NCBI GenBank assembly: GCA_033239525.1
Contig: BSYO01000020.1
Span: forward strand, 11,844,308 to 11,908,307
Length of the DNA stretch: 64,000 nt
Reading direction: 5' to 3'
From: Nepenthes gracilis
Taxonomy: Eukaryota > Streptophyta > Magnoliopsida > Caryophyllales > Nepenthaceae
Numbering within the stretch: the first letter of the stretch is position 1; each line of letters starts with the position of its first letter. Below, in pieces: positions 12,581-23,834 of this stretch. The notes under the pieces were generated by a model. The model saw only the letters and a list, made by a program, of their open reading frames with translations. It was not told where the DNA came from and searched no databases. The translations under genes were made by a program, and so were the position numbers.

Positions 12581-13306
12581 TCACCTTTTATCGTTTTTTC
12601 TTCTCTTAGATCTTTTTATTGAAAATTTAGTTATGCCCAGGCCATTCCTTTTTTCCATTAAGCATTTACCCTCATTCTTGTTAGAGTTCGACTCATATAC
12701 ATATTACCCAATACAGCGAAATAAAATCCAAACCCCCATCAATCATTAGTTACCAAACTCATTAGTATAAAAAATATAATAATATATAACGTTTTTAATG
12801 TAGAAAATCATTTTCAATTAAGAAAAAATATTACGGGATAAATTCTGAACAAATTTACTGTAAAAGTGTCTGTTACAAATAATCATTTTCTAAATCTCTT
12901 CATTACAAATTTAAGTAAAGAATAATAATTTTAACTTTATTCCAATCCTTTTCTATTTCTAGAATAACTATTCTATTTTCACATTATTTCATTCTAACAA
13001 CCAAACGTACCGTAATAGTACGTTTGGTTATTTGAATGGAATAAAATGAGAATAGAATAGTTATTTTAGAGAATAGAATAGGATGAGAATAGAATTAAAA
13101 TTATTATTCCCATATTTGGTTATTAGAATAGAATAAGATGAGAGTTAGCATTCAATTATTTTGCTTGTAGAATAGTATGATGAATAAAATAAAAATAAAA
13201 ATAATGATAATAATTGTAATAATAATAATAATATAATAATAAATAAAAATATTTATTTTTACATATGTAAGAATAAATATTTTTATAAAAATATTTATTT
13301 TTAATT
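12581..13306. repeat. MITE-like ends (AACCAAACGTACC / TACGTTTGGTT)
   Basis: A right-type end (...CCAAACGTACCG, to about 13,015) is followed at once by a left-type end (TACGTTTGGTTATTTGAATG, from 13,018), with GAATAGAAT-rich DNA beyond each. The same two ends close the repeat at 40,976-42,690. The Tat-type retrotransposon at 13,312 is inserted in the AT-rich interior of the second unit, which may resume at 24,966-25,040 (...AACCAACCAAATG). The superfamily is not determined. Confidence 0.45.
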
Positions 13307-13311
13307 AAATT

Positions 13312-13685
13312 TGATGGGTATACTATGGTATGGGTTGGCACATGATCAAAGAAGGCACAAATAGCCTGAGAATTGTTTTCTAAAGCTTCCGCGCTTTCAA
13401 GACGCCGCTTCCACACGCTCTCTGTGAGCAGTAAGCGAGAACTCACATTCTCAACGGGCAAACACTTCCGACAAACTTGTTTCCTTTACTCTCTTTTACT
13501 TACCAGTTAACCTTCCTTAATTCGAAGGCTTTTTACTGACTTGAGAGTCGGAGTATTTTCGGTTGGACAACCTCCTACCGACACACTGACCTCTTGTTTA
13601 CGGAGTATTTTCGGTTGGACAACCTCCTACCGCCTGTGGGAACACGCTACAAAAAGCCAACCTCTTGTTTACTTTAGTAGTGTGA
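13312..13685 (+). mobile_element. 5' LTR of the Tat element, internally deleted
   Basis: The first 55 or so bases match the start of the 3' LTR. The sequence then jumps directly to the part equivalent to about 24,634 (GAGAATTGTTTTC), so about 740 bases present in the 3' copy are missing. Recognisable LTR ends near 13,685 (TTTACTTTAGTAGTGTG). The terminal 80 or so bases and the normal LTR/primer-site junction are not seen. A short piece (GGAGTATTTTCGGTTGGACA) is duplicated at about 13,549 and 13,600. Confidence 0.65.
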
Positions 13686-14689
13686 ACACGAGGGCGGGAG
13701 CCCACCGAGATGTGATTTTCAAGACTGAATGAAGTTGGGAATCCCAACATCCAACCGCGGAACAAAGAAGCTCCAAATACTTAGTTCGAGCAAGCTCGGA
13801 TCAAGTGCGCATCGGCATCAAAAGAGGAGGCCAAAAAAGAAAGTTCAAAGACAACGGCAGCCCGGTGTTCTTGCACCCATGTCCTCACATGCTCACGCTA
13901 CAAAAAGCCAACCGGATTTTCCTAGAAACTCTCTAGGCCCTAGGCTGGGGATAGAATGGTGAACACGAGGGCGCAAGCAACTGAGCTAGCCTGAGACGTG
14001 ATTTTCCCGAACCAAGACTACACCATCAACGAAGATATGGTTAGATCTCCCTTCACGGGTAGCCGGTGGAATCCCTGACCGTCTTACCCAACATCCTTTT
14101 TTGAAGAACGTGACCGGAACACATGCACAATATGGGTTCAACGACGCAATCAGCTCCAAATACTCTCTGGTTCTATCATCTCCGCTAGAGCAAGCTTCCA
14201 AGAGCTTGTGGATCTCTTCTTATCTCAAGGGGTTACTCCGTATATTAAGTAGAGACACGGAGAGAACCCACAAACATCGGCATCCAAAGAGGAGGCGGAG
14301 GAAATAAAAAAAAGATGGGGAGTTCTTTCGGCGCACAAGAAGTCGCAACGGAGTGGAGACCATCACCGGGTCTATGCGGCAGTGGAGGAGGCAAACGAGG
14401 CAAAGCGCCCGCTCGCTGTTCTTGCACCCATGTCCTCACATGCTCAAAGCGGAGCGCAAGAACCATGGGCGCGAGGAGCGAAACACTCATAACGTATCAA
14501 ATATTTTTAAATTTATTATTTTATAAAAATAATTTATTTAATTAATTAGAATAAATTTGACTATTTTTGGATGTTAAATATTTAGACCGTTGATTTAAAA
14601 TTTAGAGTTAAATTGAGTTTAGTTAATTTTAAATTAAACTAATTAAATAAATATTTATGATTTTTAATTTAATTGTTATTTACTGAAAG

Positions 14690-17600
14690 ATGATTTTATA
14701 ATGTATTAGATTAAAAATTTGATAGTAGTTTAATTTAATTGTGTTGTTATTATAGAATATTATAAATGATTTTGAGTTTTGAATTTTAATATGATAAATA
14801 AATAAATAGATATATTTAATATTTTGGGCTTATTGCGTCATTATTAAGATGAAGAAGAGGAAGAACGTCCTCATGCAAATCCATGGGGAGAAAACCCTTA
14901 ATTGGCCGAAACCACTTCCTTCCGCCAAAGGCGGAGGAGGGAATCCGGCTGATTCTTTAGAGTATTGTGATTTTCACCGATCTCCCGGGCACTCCACGGA
15001 GGGCTGTCGCCATCGGAGGACTCTTCAAAAGGAGATTGAGGAGCTCATTGAGGGAGGGCCACCTCACCAAAAGTTCTTCTCGCTCTTCCTCTAATTCCAC
15101 CATTTTTTGAGGTGTAAATTAGAAAGCCTTGGAAACATGGGTGAATGTCAATTTGGAAGGATCAAGGAGTTGAGTGGGAGCCTCACCTCTTCTAGCCGTG
15201 AATTGGTAAGTGGAGGTTGTGAAATTTGAGGTTAATAGTGGTTAACATGATCATCCCCAGAGTTGAGCTAAAAGCTCCGACGGACATGTAAGGATCGTGG
15301 CATGCGTGCGGGGAGGAAGAAGGAGTGTTAGGTGTATGCTTGCAATGTCATTAGTTTTAGTGACAATGACTTAACGCATGTAGTTTGTGTGAGGCGGCAA
15401 ACCTCCTCGTGGGTATCAACCCTGGGCATATGGTTTGACAAGTGGAGTCAGCCAGAAGGCGTCAAAAGCAAATTTGGGCCGTGGGCTAAATATTCGTTAG
15501 GGTGTGTGTGGGTGAAGGGGAATGAAACGTGTATTTATTGACAATGAAAGTTGTGTGTGATTTACTTTACCTCGAGTGCGTTCTTTAAACTTGGCTTGAA
15601 AAAGAATGGGCCTGGGCTGAGCTGTTGGCGTGTGGAAAGGACCATGTGTTGTATGGTGTGTGTACAATGAAGAGAGAGGTATATGTGTCCATTATATAAA
15701 TGTAGTGATGTATTTGGTTATAAGTCATCCTAGGAAAGTAATGTGTGGTCATAAGTCGTACACTCACCTTCTTGGTAGTTGACTTGCCCTGTTGTATGTA
15801 AAAGGTATAGGCCGACCAAGTCTAATTGTATGAAGAAATAGAGGGCCGAACCACAAAATTAATTGGGGATGAACCTTAAAATAAAATATCATTGGCCTTA
15901 GTCGCCTTGAAATAAAATGGAAAAATAGTGAAGTAATTGAGCCGATCAGTCTTCCATGTATTCCCTTTGTAACCAGATATATTCATTTGTAGGATTTGAC
16001 ATGTTATATGTCCCAAATCGTCCTCCTAATGACAATGCCGTTATACTCGATGGGAGAATTTTGATCATCGAGACGAGGCAAGGTAAAGGAAAGCGTTTGC
16101 AAAGGTATCTAGTCGAATGAGAGGTTACGACACCTTAGCGTGGTCTACACGAATCTAGTGATAATGAGGTATGTTTATCGTGGAGGGATGCTTAAGGTGC
16201 GTAGGAGATGATATCGTGGATATCATTTGGCAAGGGGTATCACGGATGGTATCGGCGCGCTATGCGAAGAAACCTCGATATTGTTCCGTTGTGTAAATGT
16301 AACGCGGCACATGGTTCACGGTGGCGAGAATAAGATGAGATTCTTATTATCTCATATAGTGGTGACCCGACATGTTGATAATCAAATTCTTGACCGAATA
16401 ATGGTCAAGAGGATGCTTAGGCCATGACTCATAGAAGATGATATTTTGGATATCATTGGCAGGGTATCGGAGGTGGTATCGGTAGGTGGTATCGGTAGGC
16501 TACGCAGTATAGCCTCCGGGAGGATTTGTAGGGGTAGTTGGATACCATGGATAAGCGGAGGAACCACTCCGTGAAAAACACGGCCTTTAATCACCATTGT
16601 AGAGAAGAGGTATTGTAATGTTTCATCATTGTTGAGGCCGGGTTTCATTAGGGAGGTTATATTTTGTAGAATCTATGGATCGAATTTGACTCTCCAACGT
16701 TTATCGATATTGATGTTTAAAGAAAAGCATCTTTTGAAAAAGTGGAGAGTTTGTGTCGATTTCTTTGAGACGTGGGTAGTGTGACCTAAAGCTTGCCTAA
16801 AAGACGTGTTGTAATTCTTCCAAAATACCCAGAATTAGATTTATCTTTGAGATTTTGGAGTTTAATATCTAGACATGAGCTCTTGATTATTATCACTTGG
16901 ACGCTTTGACTCAGCTTGTATAACTAGATTGAGATGAGTCTAGAGGAAGAAGAACACATCCTACTTTTTATGAGGACTTTCGGATGGGATTTATTGTTAC
17001 AAATTATTGTCAGGAGACAAATTGGATGTGTTATCAAGAATGCGGGGAGCCACCTACAATTGTTATTTCGAGATGATTTTATAATGTATTGATGAATTTG
17101 ATAAGTTTAAAATGTTTGTTATTATGGAAATAAATGATTTTGAGTTTTGAGGCGAGCTATATTTAATATTTTGGAACTCTATGTGCAAATCCATGGGGAG
17201 AAGCTCATCAAGAGAAACCACTTAAGAATTATGGGCGATTTTCACATCACTCAACGGAGGGCGGAGTCCTTCAAAAGGAGATCGAGGAGCTCATCGGGAG
17301 GGGCCACCAAATGAGTTCGTCAAACCCTTGGCAACAAGTGTGTGCGGAGCCTCACCTCCGAAAATTTCTTAGTTTTATAATCATCCCAACGAGGGATCAA
17401 AGCAAACCCGAGAAGAAGAAGGCCAATGTCATTAGTTTTAGTGACAATGACTCCCTACGAAGCGCGTAAAGAGGTCCAGTGACTAATCGATGGCGTATTT
17501 ATTGACAATGAAAGTTCCATGAGTTCTTTAAACTTGGCTGGAAAAAGAATCAACTAAGCTAAAGGACCATTGTATGGTGACAATGTATCATCCGTTCTTT

Positions 17601-19130
17601 CACCCTAGGAAAGTACCCAAGGGGAAGTCGAAATCAAACTTGCCCTCTTGTACAACGCAATACTAGGCCGACGTTCAATAGCGCACCTTAAAATAAAATT
17701 TTCGCCATGAGTTGAAGTGCTCGGTAACCAACTTGGCGGACATGTTATATGTCCCTTTATTAATGACAATGCGCGATGGGAGAAGGTCGAGGCGAGGCAA
17801 CTTTGCAACAAGCTCTACTGGACTTAGCGAATCTAGACAATCCGTAAAGGTGCGCATTTAAGACATCCTCGAACCTCCGTCCTCGTAAGACAAGGGAATC
17901 GATGCCCAACGGCCGATCTACTACGTGGAACAAAACATTGACTCGCCTGAGCGGAGAAGACGTGAAAAAAATTAATCACCCGAGAAAGGTAAAGAAATTG
18001 TTCCGGGTTCCGGAGGTTTGCCATGATACTCTTTCGTCACAAAGAAAAGCAACAAAAAGTGGAGAATGTGTGTCGATTTCACGCATCAATATTCCTCGCC
18101 TTTCCTTTACCCAAAATCCTCTAAAGAGCATATTCAGACATGAGCTCTTGAAAGGACGCCGCGCTACAACTAGGCGATTGGTCCGGAAAGAACACACCTG
18201 AGACAGGGGACCTATTGTTACAAAGTAATGTCCTGCGGGGAGCCTATCTCGAGTTGGGTGAGTTTGACATTGAAGTTCAAGCCACCTGTGCTTGAACAAA
18301 ATAAAGGCGGTCGCAATATGGAACTCTATGTCAACGACATTTTATCAAGAGAATTATGGGTGACCACATCACAACCCCGATCCTCGAAGAACAAATGAAG
18401 CGAACGGGAATGAAGAGCTCCGAAAAATTCCTTAGTTTTATCGTCTCCCAACGAGGGATCAAAGCAAACCCGGAGAAGATCAAGGCCCTCGCTTGGGACT
18501 TCCCTCGAAAGCGTAAAATGGATGACTCCACATAGAGCCTTGTCATCCACGAAGTATGGTGACAAGTATCATCCGTTCTTTAAGGCGCTGAGGGGAACGA
18601 AATCAAACGGTGGTCCTCACGACCCTTACGATGAGTTGAAGCGTGTACTTGGCTAGCTTTGCTTTATTAATATCGGGTTTGAGATGAAATACTCTCTCAA
18701 ACTTGACTTTCCGTAAGACCAACAATACGTGAACAAAACGTTGATACGAAGTCCCTGTGAACGGGCGCCTTTGGTTAAGATTAGTAAAAGAATGCATCAT
18801 AGTCCTCATCGACCAACCTCTAAAAGCATACTCCAAAGCCCGACTTCGGGCGATTGGTAAAGTGGGCTATCGAGTTGGGTGAGTTTGACATTGAGTTCGG
18901 GCTTCAACTAAGTCAATGGGAATTTTGAGGCGAATAACCCGCACATGGTCAAATACTTGGCTAGAGAAAAGGAGGCGGTCCGCAACTTCGATAGTCTGAC
19001 TTTGACTCATATTCTGAGATGAAAACTCAAACTTGACTTTCAATGACCAACAATGCGAGAGTAGCGGCGTTAAGATTAGTAAAAAATGCTCGGCCAAAAC
19101 AAGTCTTTAGGAACATGAGGGAGGTCCTAA
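14690..19130 (+). pseudogene. Patchwork of repeated, deletion-riddled gag/pol segments
   Basis: The stretch 14,690-16,900 is echoed by a shorter version from about 17,072 and a third partial one from about 18,310, each keeping different small pieces in the same order. Shared words include GATGATTTTATAATGTATT (14,690; 17,073), CAAATCCATGGGGAGAA, TTAGTTTTAGTGACAATGAC (15,352; 17,434) and CCCAACGAGGGATCAAAGCA (17,385; 18,447). The third version reads as reverse transcriptase: YVND at 18,327 in place of YVDD, and SQRGIKANPEKIKAL at 18,450-18,490. RNase H-like VKWAIELGEFDIEF follows at about 18,858. No continuous frame survives. Confidence 0.6.
14849..15094 (+). pseudogene. gag fragment of the Tat element
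   Basis: The 81-codon frame contains YCDFHRSPGHSTEGCRH followed by KEIEELIEGG. This is the C-terminal gag signature of Tat-type elements (CxxH...GHxTExC...IEELI), in which the capsid-nucleocapsid protein binds the element RNA. It ends in a stop soon after. Upstream gag is not recognisable, and a second, more deleted copy of the same segment lies at about 17,180-17,310. Confidence 0.65.
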
Positions 19131-19207
19131 GCGCACCCAGCATAGAGGTGCAGGAGGCAAAGAAAGTCTCCGAAACCGAGAATTAGACGACACCTTACCG
19201 AAGATTT

Positions 19208-20416
19208 CTGGCGGATGGAACGTTGGAGCAGGAAGCAGAAGAAGCCAGGCGAATAAAGAGAAGTGCCGGTTGGTACACAATAGTCGATGGGCGAATGTAT
19301 CGCCGCAGCTACTCAACTTCGTACCTCCGTTGCCTAATCCCGGAAGAGGCGGACTATGTATTGAGCAAAGTGTACCTTGGGATTTGCGGGTCGCACGTGG
19401 GCGGCAATAATTTAGCATTCAAAATCATGCAGCAGGGCTACTATTGGCCCTCGATGAATAAGGACGCACTCAAGTTCGTAAAAAAGTGTGAAAGCTGCCA
19501 ACTTTACGGCAACCTTCATCACCAATCGTCTGCAGAACTGAAATCCCTTTAGGCACCTTGGCCCTTCGCACAATGGGAGCTTGACATCCTTAGCCAGTTT
19601 TTCATTGCCACTGGGCAAAGAAAGTTCATAATAGCCGATATCGACTACTTCACGAAGTGGGTCGAGGCCGTCCCACTGGCCAAAATCGCCGAACACAATG
19701 CACTTGAGTTCGGCCGCCAAAACATCGTCAACATGTTTGGCGTTCCAGAGGTCATTGTGGCTGACAACGGAACCCAATTCTCAAGAAAATGCTTCACTAA
19801 GTATTGCACCAGCCTTGGGATTCGGCTGGTCCACACTTCCGTTGCGTACCCTCAGACAAACGGACAGGTGGAGGTCACGAACAGGACGCTACTCCACAGG
19901 CTCAAGACCAAGCTGGAGGACCCAGCGGGCTCTTGGGTAGATGAGCTCGCCTAGGTCCTTTGGTCTTACTGAACAACTCCAAAGGAACCAATGCGCTAGA
20001 CGCCTTTCAGCCTCTGCTACGGGACTGAAGCCGTGCTCCCGGTCGAAATCGGGCTTCCAAGTCTAAGGGTGGAATTCTTCGACTTGCAGGTTAACTCCCA
20101 AAGGATCCGCGAACACCTAGATTTGCTAGAGGAAGCCCGCGAGGCCGCTAGAATACGGACCGCAGCCTACCAGTATCGAGTCGCCCGCTACTACAATAAG
20201 AAGGTGAAAGCGAGGCAGTTCGATGTTGGAGACTTGATCTTACGGAGCATCAAGGCCACGGGAAAGGTGGCAGGCCGGAACAAGCTCTACCCCAATTAGG
20301 AAGGGCCTTTCCTAGTCTCCGCCATCCTACAAAACGGAGCATACAAACTCCGAAACCAGGACGGAAAGTTGGTTTCGCAGACATGGAACGCGATCCACCT
20401 CAAACGCTACTACTAG
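19208..20416 (+). pseudogene. Integrase of the Tat element, with stops
   Basis: Integrase inserts the element cDNA into the host genome. The frame runs from ADGTLEQEAEE to HLKRYY before a TAG at 20,414. It keeps the CESC half of the zinc-binding domain. The first histidine of that domain appears lost (VYLGICGSH where IHEGICGNH is usual). The catalytic triad is intact: D in WELDIL, D in VADNGTQF and E in TNGQVEVTN. Five in-frame stops interrupt it (after AELKSL, VDELA, VLWSY, EPMR and NKLYPN). Most are TAG or TGA where the family has Q, R or W codons. The C-terminal DNA-binding part (FDVGDLILRSIKATG, then LVSAILQNGAYKL) follows after the last stop. Confidence 0.8.
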
Positions 20417-20604
20417 TAGGGACCTAGGTATGTGCCCTGCAAACTTCATATGGTTTGCATTTGTGTGCATGACTTGACTAAGTAAAATGAGTGTTTCCTT
20501 AGCATGCTGCGTGTACATGTATATATGTATGTGGTTTTTCATTGTAGGTTCAAAACGACCTAGGCTGCCCCTAAGTCGGGGGGGATCTTCACCCTCTCGT
20601 CACC

Positions 20605-20799
20605 AAACTCTGGTCATTCAGCTGGCCCGTTAAAGGTTGAACTTAAACCTTGGTCATCCAGGCAGCCCGTGAGAGGTCGAACTTAAACCCTTGGTCATCC
20701 AGCGGCCCGTGAGAGGTCGAACTTAAACCCTGGTCATCCAAGCGGCCCGTGAGAGGTCGAACTTAAACCTTGGTCATCCAAGTGGCCCGTTAGCGGTCA
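20605..20799. repeat. 40-base tandem repeat, about five copies
   Basis: The unit ACTTAAACCTTGGTCATCCA plus GGCAGCCCGTGAGAGGTCGA recurs at about 20,641, 20,681, 20,721 and 20,761, with a degenerate leading copy from about 20,605. It lies between the integrase end and the antisense ORF of the Tat element. Such arrays are common in this part of Tat-group elements. Confidence 0.85.
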
Positions 20800-21201
20800 A
20801 AATCTTAGGGGGCTTGTGCAGCACACACAACAACCTCCTCTACAAGGAGACAGCGTGATCAATCAACGATGGTCGAAGGGAGAAGAATCCTTCTCCAATG
20901 CTGGCCGCCCAAGTTAGCACTTAGGTAGCGCCACCAGGCTTCACTCATAAGTCACCACTGTGGACTGGTTAACATAGCCGCCTACAAAGAGCCTAAGGAC
21001 CTCACTCCTTTGGCAGCACTACGATGGCCGCCAGCCAACTGAGTTGGCCGTCCAGAACAGCAGATATGCAAACACAAAGGCAGTAAAGAGAGATGGACAC
21101 GAAGTTGAAAAATTTTCATTTTATTGCTTCCAAACATATTATAAAGTACATCAAATGTATAAAAATACAAAGGGAGGTCCAAAAATGTACAATCACAAAG
21201 G

Positions 21202-23178
21202 CTACGAGGGCGGCGGAGGCCTTTGGCTATCACGAGGCTCCCCTACAAGGCTGTCTCTACAATGTGCTGACCTGTTGGATAAATTAATGAGATCAACAGG
21301 GACGTCGAGATCGACCAACCGCACAATGCGCCGACTAATGTTGACCCTTTCCAACAGCCGCGCGAGTATCATACCCTCAACCTCGTAGGGGCGGATGCGG
21401 AGACTCAAGTCATTATCCAAGGTTGCCATCTGCCCAACGAGTTGATCAATGCGCGCTTTGGCTTGTTCGTTTTCTTCCTTCAAATGGGCAACCTCAGCCT
21501 TTAAATTCGCGTTCTTCACTTCAACACTCGCCAAAACAGTCTCAAGGGTAGCAGTTTCCTCACGGTGCTCCGACCCCGAAGCCGCCAACTTAGCATCTAG
21601 CCAGGCGATCTCCGCCTCCCTATCGGAGATCACCCGGTCTCGCTGGTCCATCACCTTGATGATGGCAACAACCACCTTCGACTTCTGCACAAAAGACAAA
21701 CGAAAAACAAGTTAGAAATCCTGAAAGGAGAAAGTATGCAGAAGGCATCGCGAAGAATTATACCTTCCAGACTCTCCTCATGGGCCTCTCAGGCCTGGTC
21801 TCCAGACCTGACTCAGGCGGCGGTGGGCCGAAAGCGACGCCCTCGCGAGCGGAGCTAGTAGCAGCCTCCTCTAGAATCTCGTCCAAGAGCCCCTTATCAG
21901 CATCATCCACAACGACAGCAGGCTCCCCAGCTATGGCCTCCGCAGCAGCTGCCGGAGAATCAAGATCCACCACTAGCTCCTCAGCAAGCGTCTGCATAAC
22001 TAGAGAGCCAACAGATGGCTCCTACGCCTCCGCTGGCGGCTCACAAGCTGGCTCCGTAAAGGTCTCCGTTTGCACCGCTTGAGGAACCGCTTGCAGCGCG
22101 AGCTACGCCAAGATAACACTTTCTCCCCTAGCCTCCTGTAAGTCTTCAAAAGATTTTTCCATTCTAGGCATCTGCATAACTGGAGAGCCAACAGATAGCT
22201 CCTGCGCCTTCGCAACCGGCTCACAAGCTGGCTCCGTAAAGGTCTTCGTTTGCACCGCTTGTGGTGCAAGCTGTGCCAAGATATCACTTTCTCCCCTGGC
22301 CTCCGGCAAGTCATCAAAATATTTTTCCATTCCAGTGTACTGTCGGGGCCGCTGTAGATCCCGATGGCAATATAATTGGGCCCCAAAGACGATGAGAAAA
22401 GCGTCTCCAACACCATCCTTTTGGGCCGTGGACCGATAAAGTTATTGTCTGTGAGGCGGGAGCGGATAAGCAGGCCCCTGGAGTCCTCCAGCCGCACCAT
22501 CATCGGCTGCGGCCTGAGCTTTTGAATCGGGAAAGGTAGTCCCCAGTTCACCTTCTTGGCCTCTACCCTAGAGACCAAGAAATCCCTTCTGAAGTCAGAA
22601 ATGTGGTCTTTGACCAATTTAGTCAACTACTCTAAGGACGCCGTCTTCGCCACAGACAGCGTCCCAGTGTATACATCCAGCACCTGACCCCAATCTTTCG
22701 CAAGGGGTCAGGTATCTACCACACTCACAAAAAAGAACCAGTTCTTTCAGTTCTTAAGTAAATTATAAATGGCCGTATTTATCTTAAGGCCAGGACGGGG
22801 GACAAGGGAAATCCATTCACTTCCCTGATTTATTTTAAAGAGTCCCTTCACCATGGACATCGTCAACCTCTTAGAATGTTTGCAAAGAAAAATGCAGAGG
22901 ATGCAAATGTACCATACGATGTTGGCATGAAGTTGGGCAATAGGAACTCGTAGGGCTTGCAGGATCGACTGCAAGTCGTCCGACAGAGGAAGACGAAGAC
23001 CGCTCCTCCGGTGGGCCTCGTATATCGTCACGTGCCCTGCTGGTGGAGAGAAGGCCCTGTCGTCCTTATCCAGGACCCTCCATGCAATATCCTTGGGAAT
23101 ATTAAACTCGACGCACAATGCCTTCACATCACCCTCTAGAAGAACAAAGGAAATGTTGGCGACGGAGGTTGAGGCCAT
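21202..23178 (-). pseudogene. Antisense extra ORF (aORF) of the Tat element, Transposase_28-like
   Basis: On the reverse strand an ATG at 23,178 opens MASTSVANISFVLLEGDVKA, then a region (RLPLSDDLQSILQALRVPIA ... GLKINTAIYNLLKNWKN) resembling the 'putative gypsy type transposon' domain (Transposase_28). An in-frame stop at about 22,745 breaks the frame. It resumes (22,626-22,000), shifts frame again near 22,000, and ends in a coiled-coil segment at 21,699-21,300 (REAEIAWLDAKLAAS; VAHLKEENEQAKARIDQLV). A stretch of about 175 bases is tandemly duplicated at 21,990-22,340, giving two versions of RMEKSFEDLQEARGES. The product's role is unknown in any plant. Position and orientation match the additional ORFs described between pol and the 3' LTR in Tat elements such as Grande. 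Confidence 0.65.
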
Positions 23179-23486
23179 GGCTAACAGAGAAGCTAGGGTT
23201 TCTTTGGGGAACGAGAGAAAGTTGAAGACGAAGAAGGCAAAGTAAGGAGGTGCAAGAGAATATTCAAAACGAGGAGGGAAACTTAAACGGCAATGTGTGA
23301 AACGCCTTAAACCTCCTCAGAAAGGACGCCATCATTCTTGCCACGTGTCGCCTCCCTCATTGGCCCTTTAAAAAGCAAATCTTTTGACGCATTAATGGCC
23401 TGGATATCAACCCAACCAAGAGAAAATGCGTGTCTACTTTTGGCCTAACAAGCCGGTTAATGGCCACGTGTCAATCAGGGCTCACA

Positions 23487-23722
23487 GAAAGTTCTCCGGA
23501 TTCTGGCTAAAGACGGTCAACAACTTCGGTCAACTTTCTTCTCCAGAACTGACCAAAGACAGTCAATAGCTCCGGTCAACTTTCTTCTCCGCAACTGACC
23601 AAAGACGGTCAACAGCTCCGGACAACTTTCTTCCCGGAACTGATTAAAGACGGTCAACAGTTTCGGTCAACTTTCTTCTCCGGAACTAACCAAAGACGGT
23701 CAACAAATCTGGTCAACTTTTC
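23487..23722. repeat. Tandem repeat of about 47 bases, five copies
   Basis: The core AACTGACCAAAGACGGTCAA followed by CAGCTCCGGTCAACTTTCTT recurs five times with small changes. It lies just upstream, in the antisense sense, of the aORF start and before the 3' LTR. It could hold promoter elements of the antisense ORF, but this is inference. Confidence 0.8.
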
Positions 23723-23834
23723 TCTTCGCCTTTCATAGAATCTTCCAGGATCCTCAAACAACGAAGGGCAGTGAGGGGCATCCCATCACTAACATGCCGG
23801 AGGCCAGAATTCTGGCCACCTGCATGGGAGCTAG

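Noticed and set aside
20605..20799. Evenly spaced 40-base repeats, considered as a CRISPR-like array
   Set aside because: The repeats are contiguous with no spacers and lie inside a plant retrotransposon.
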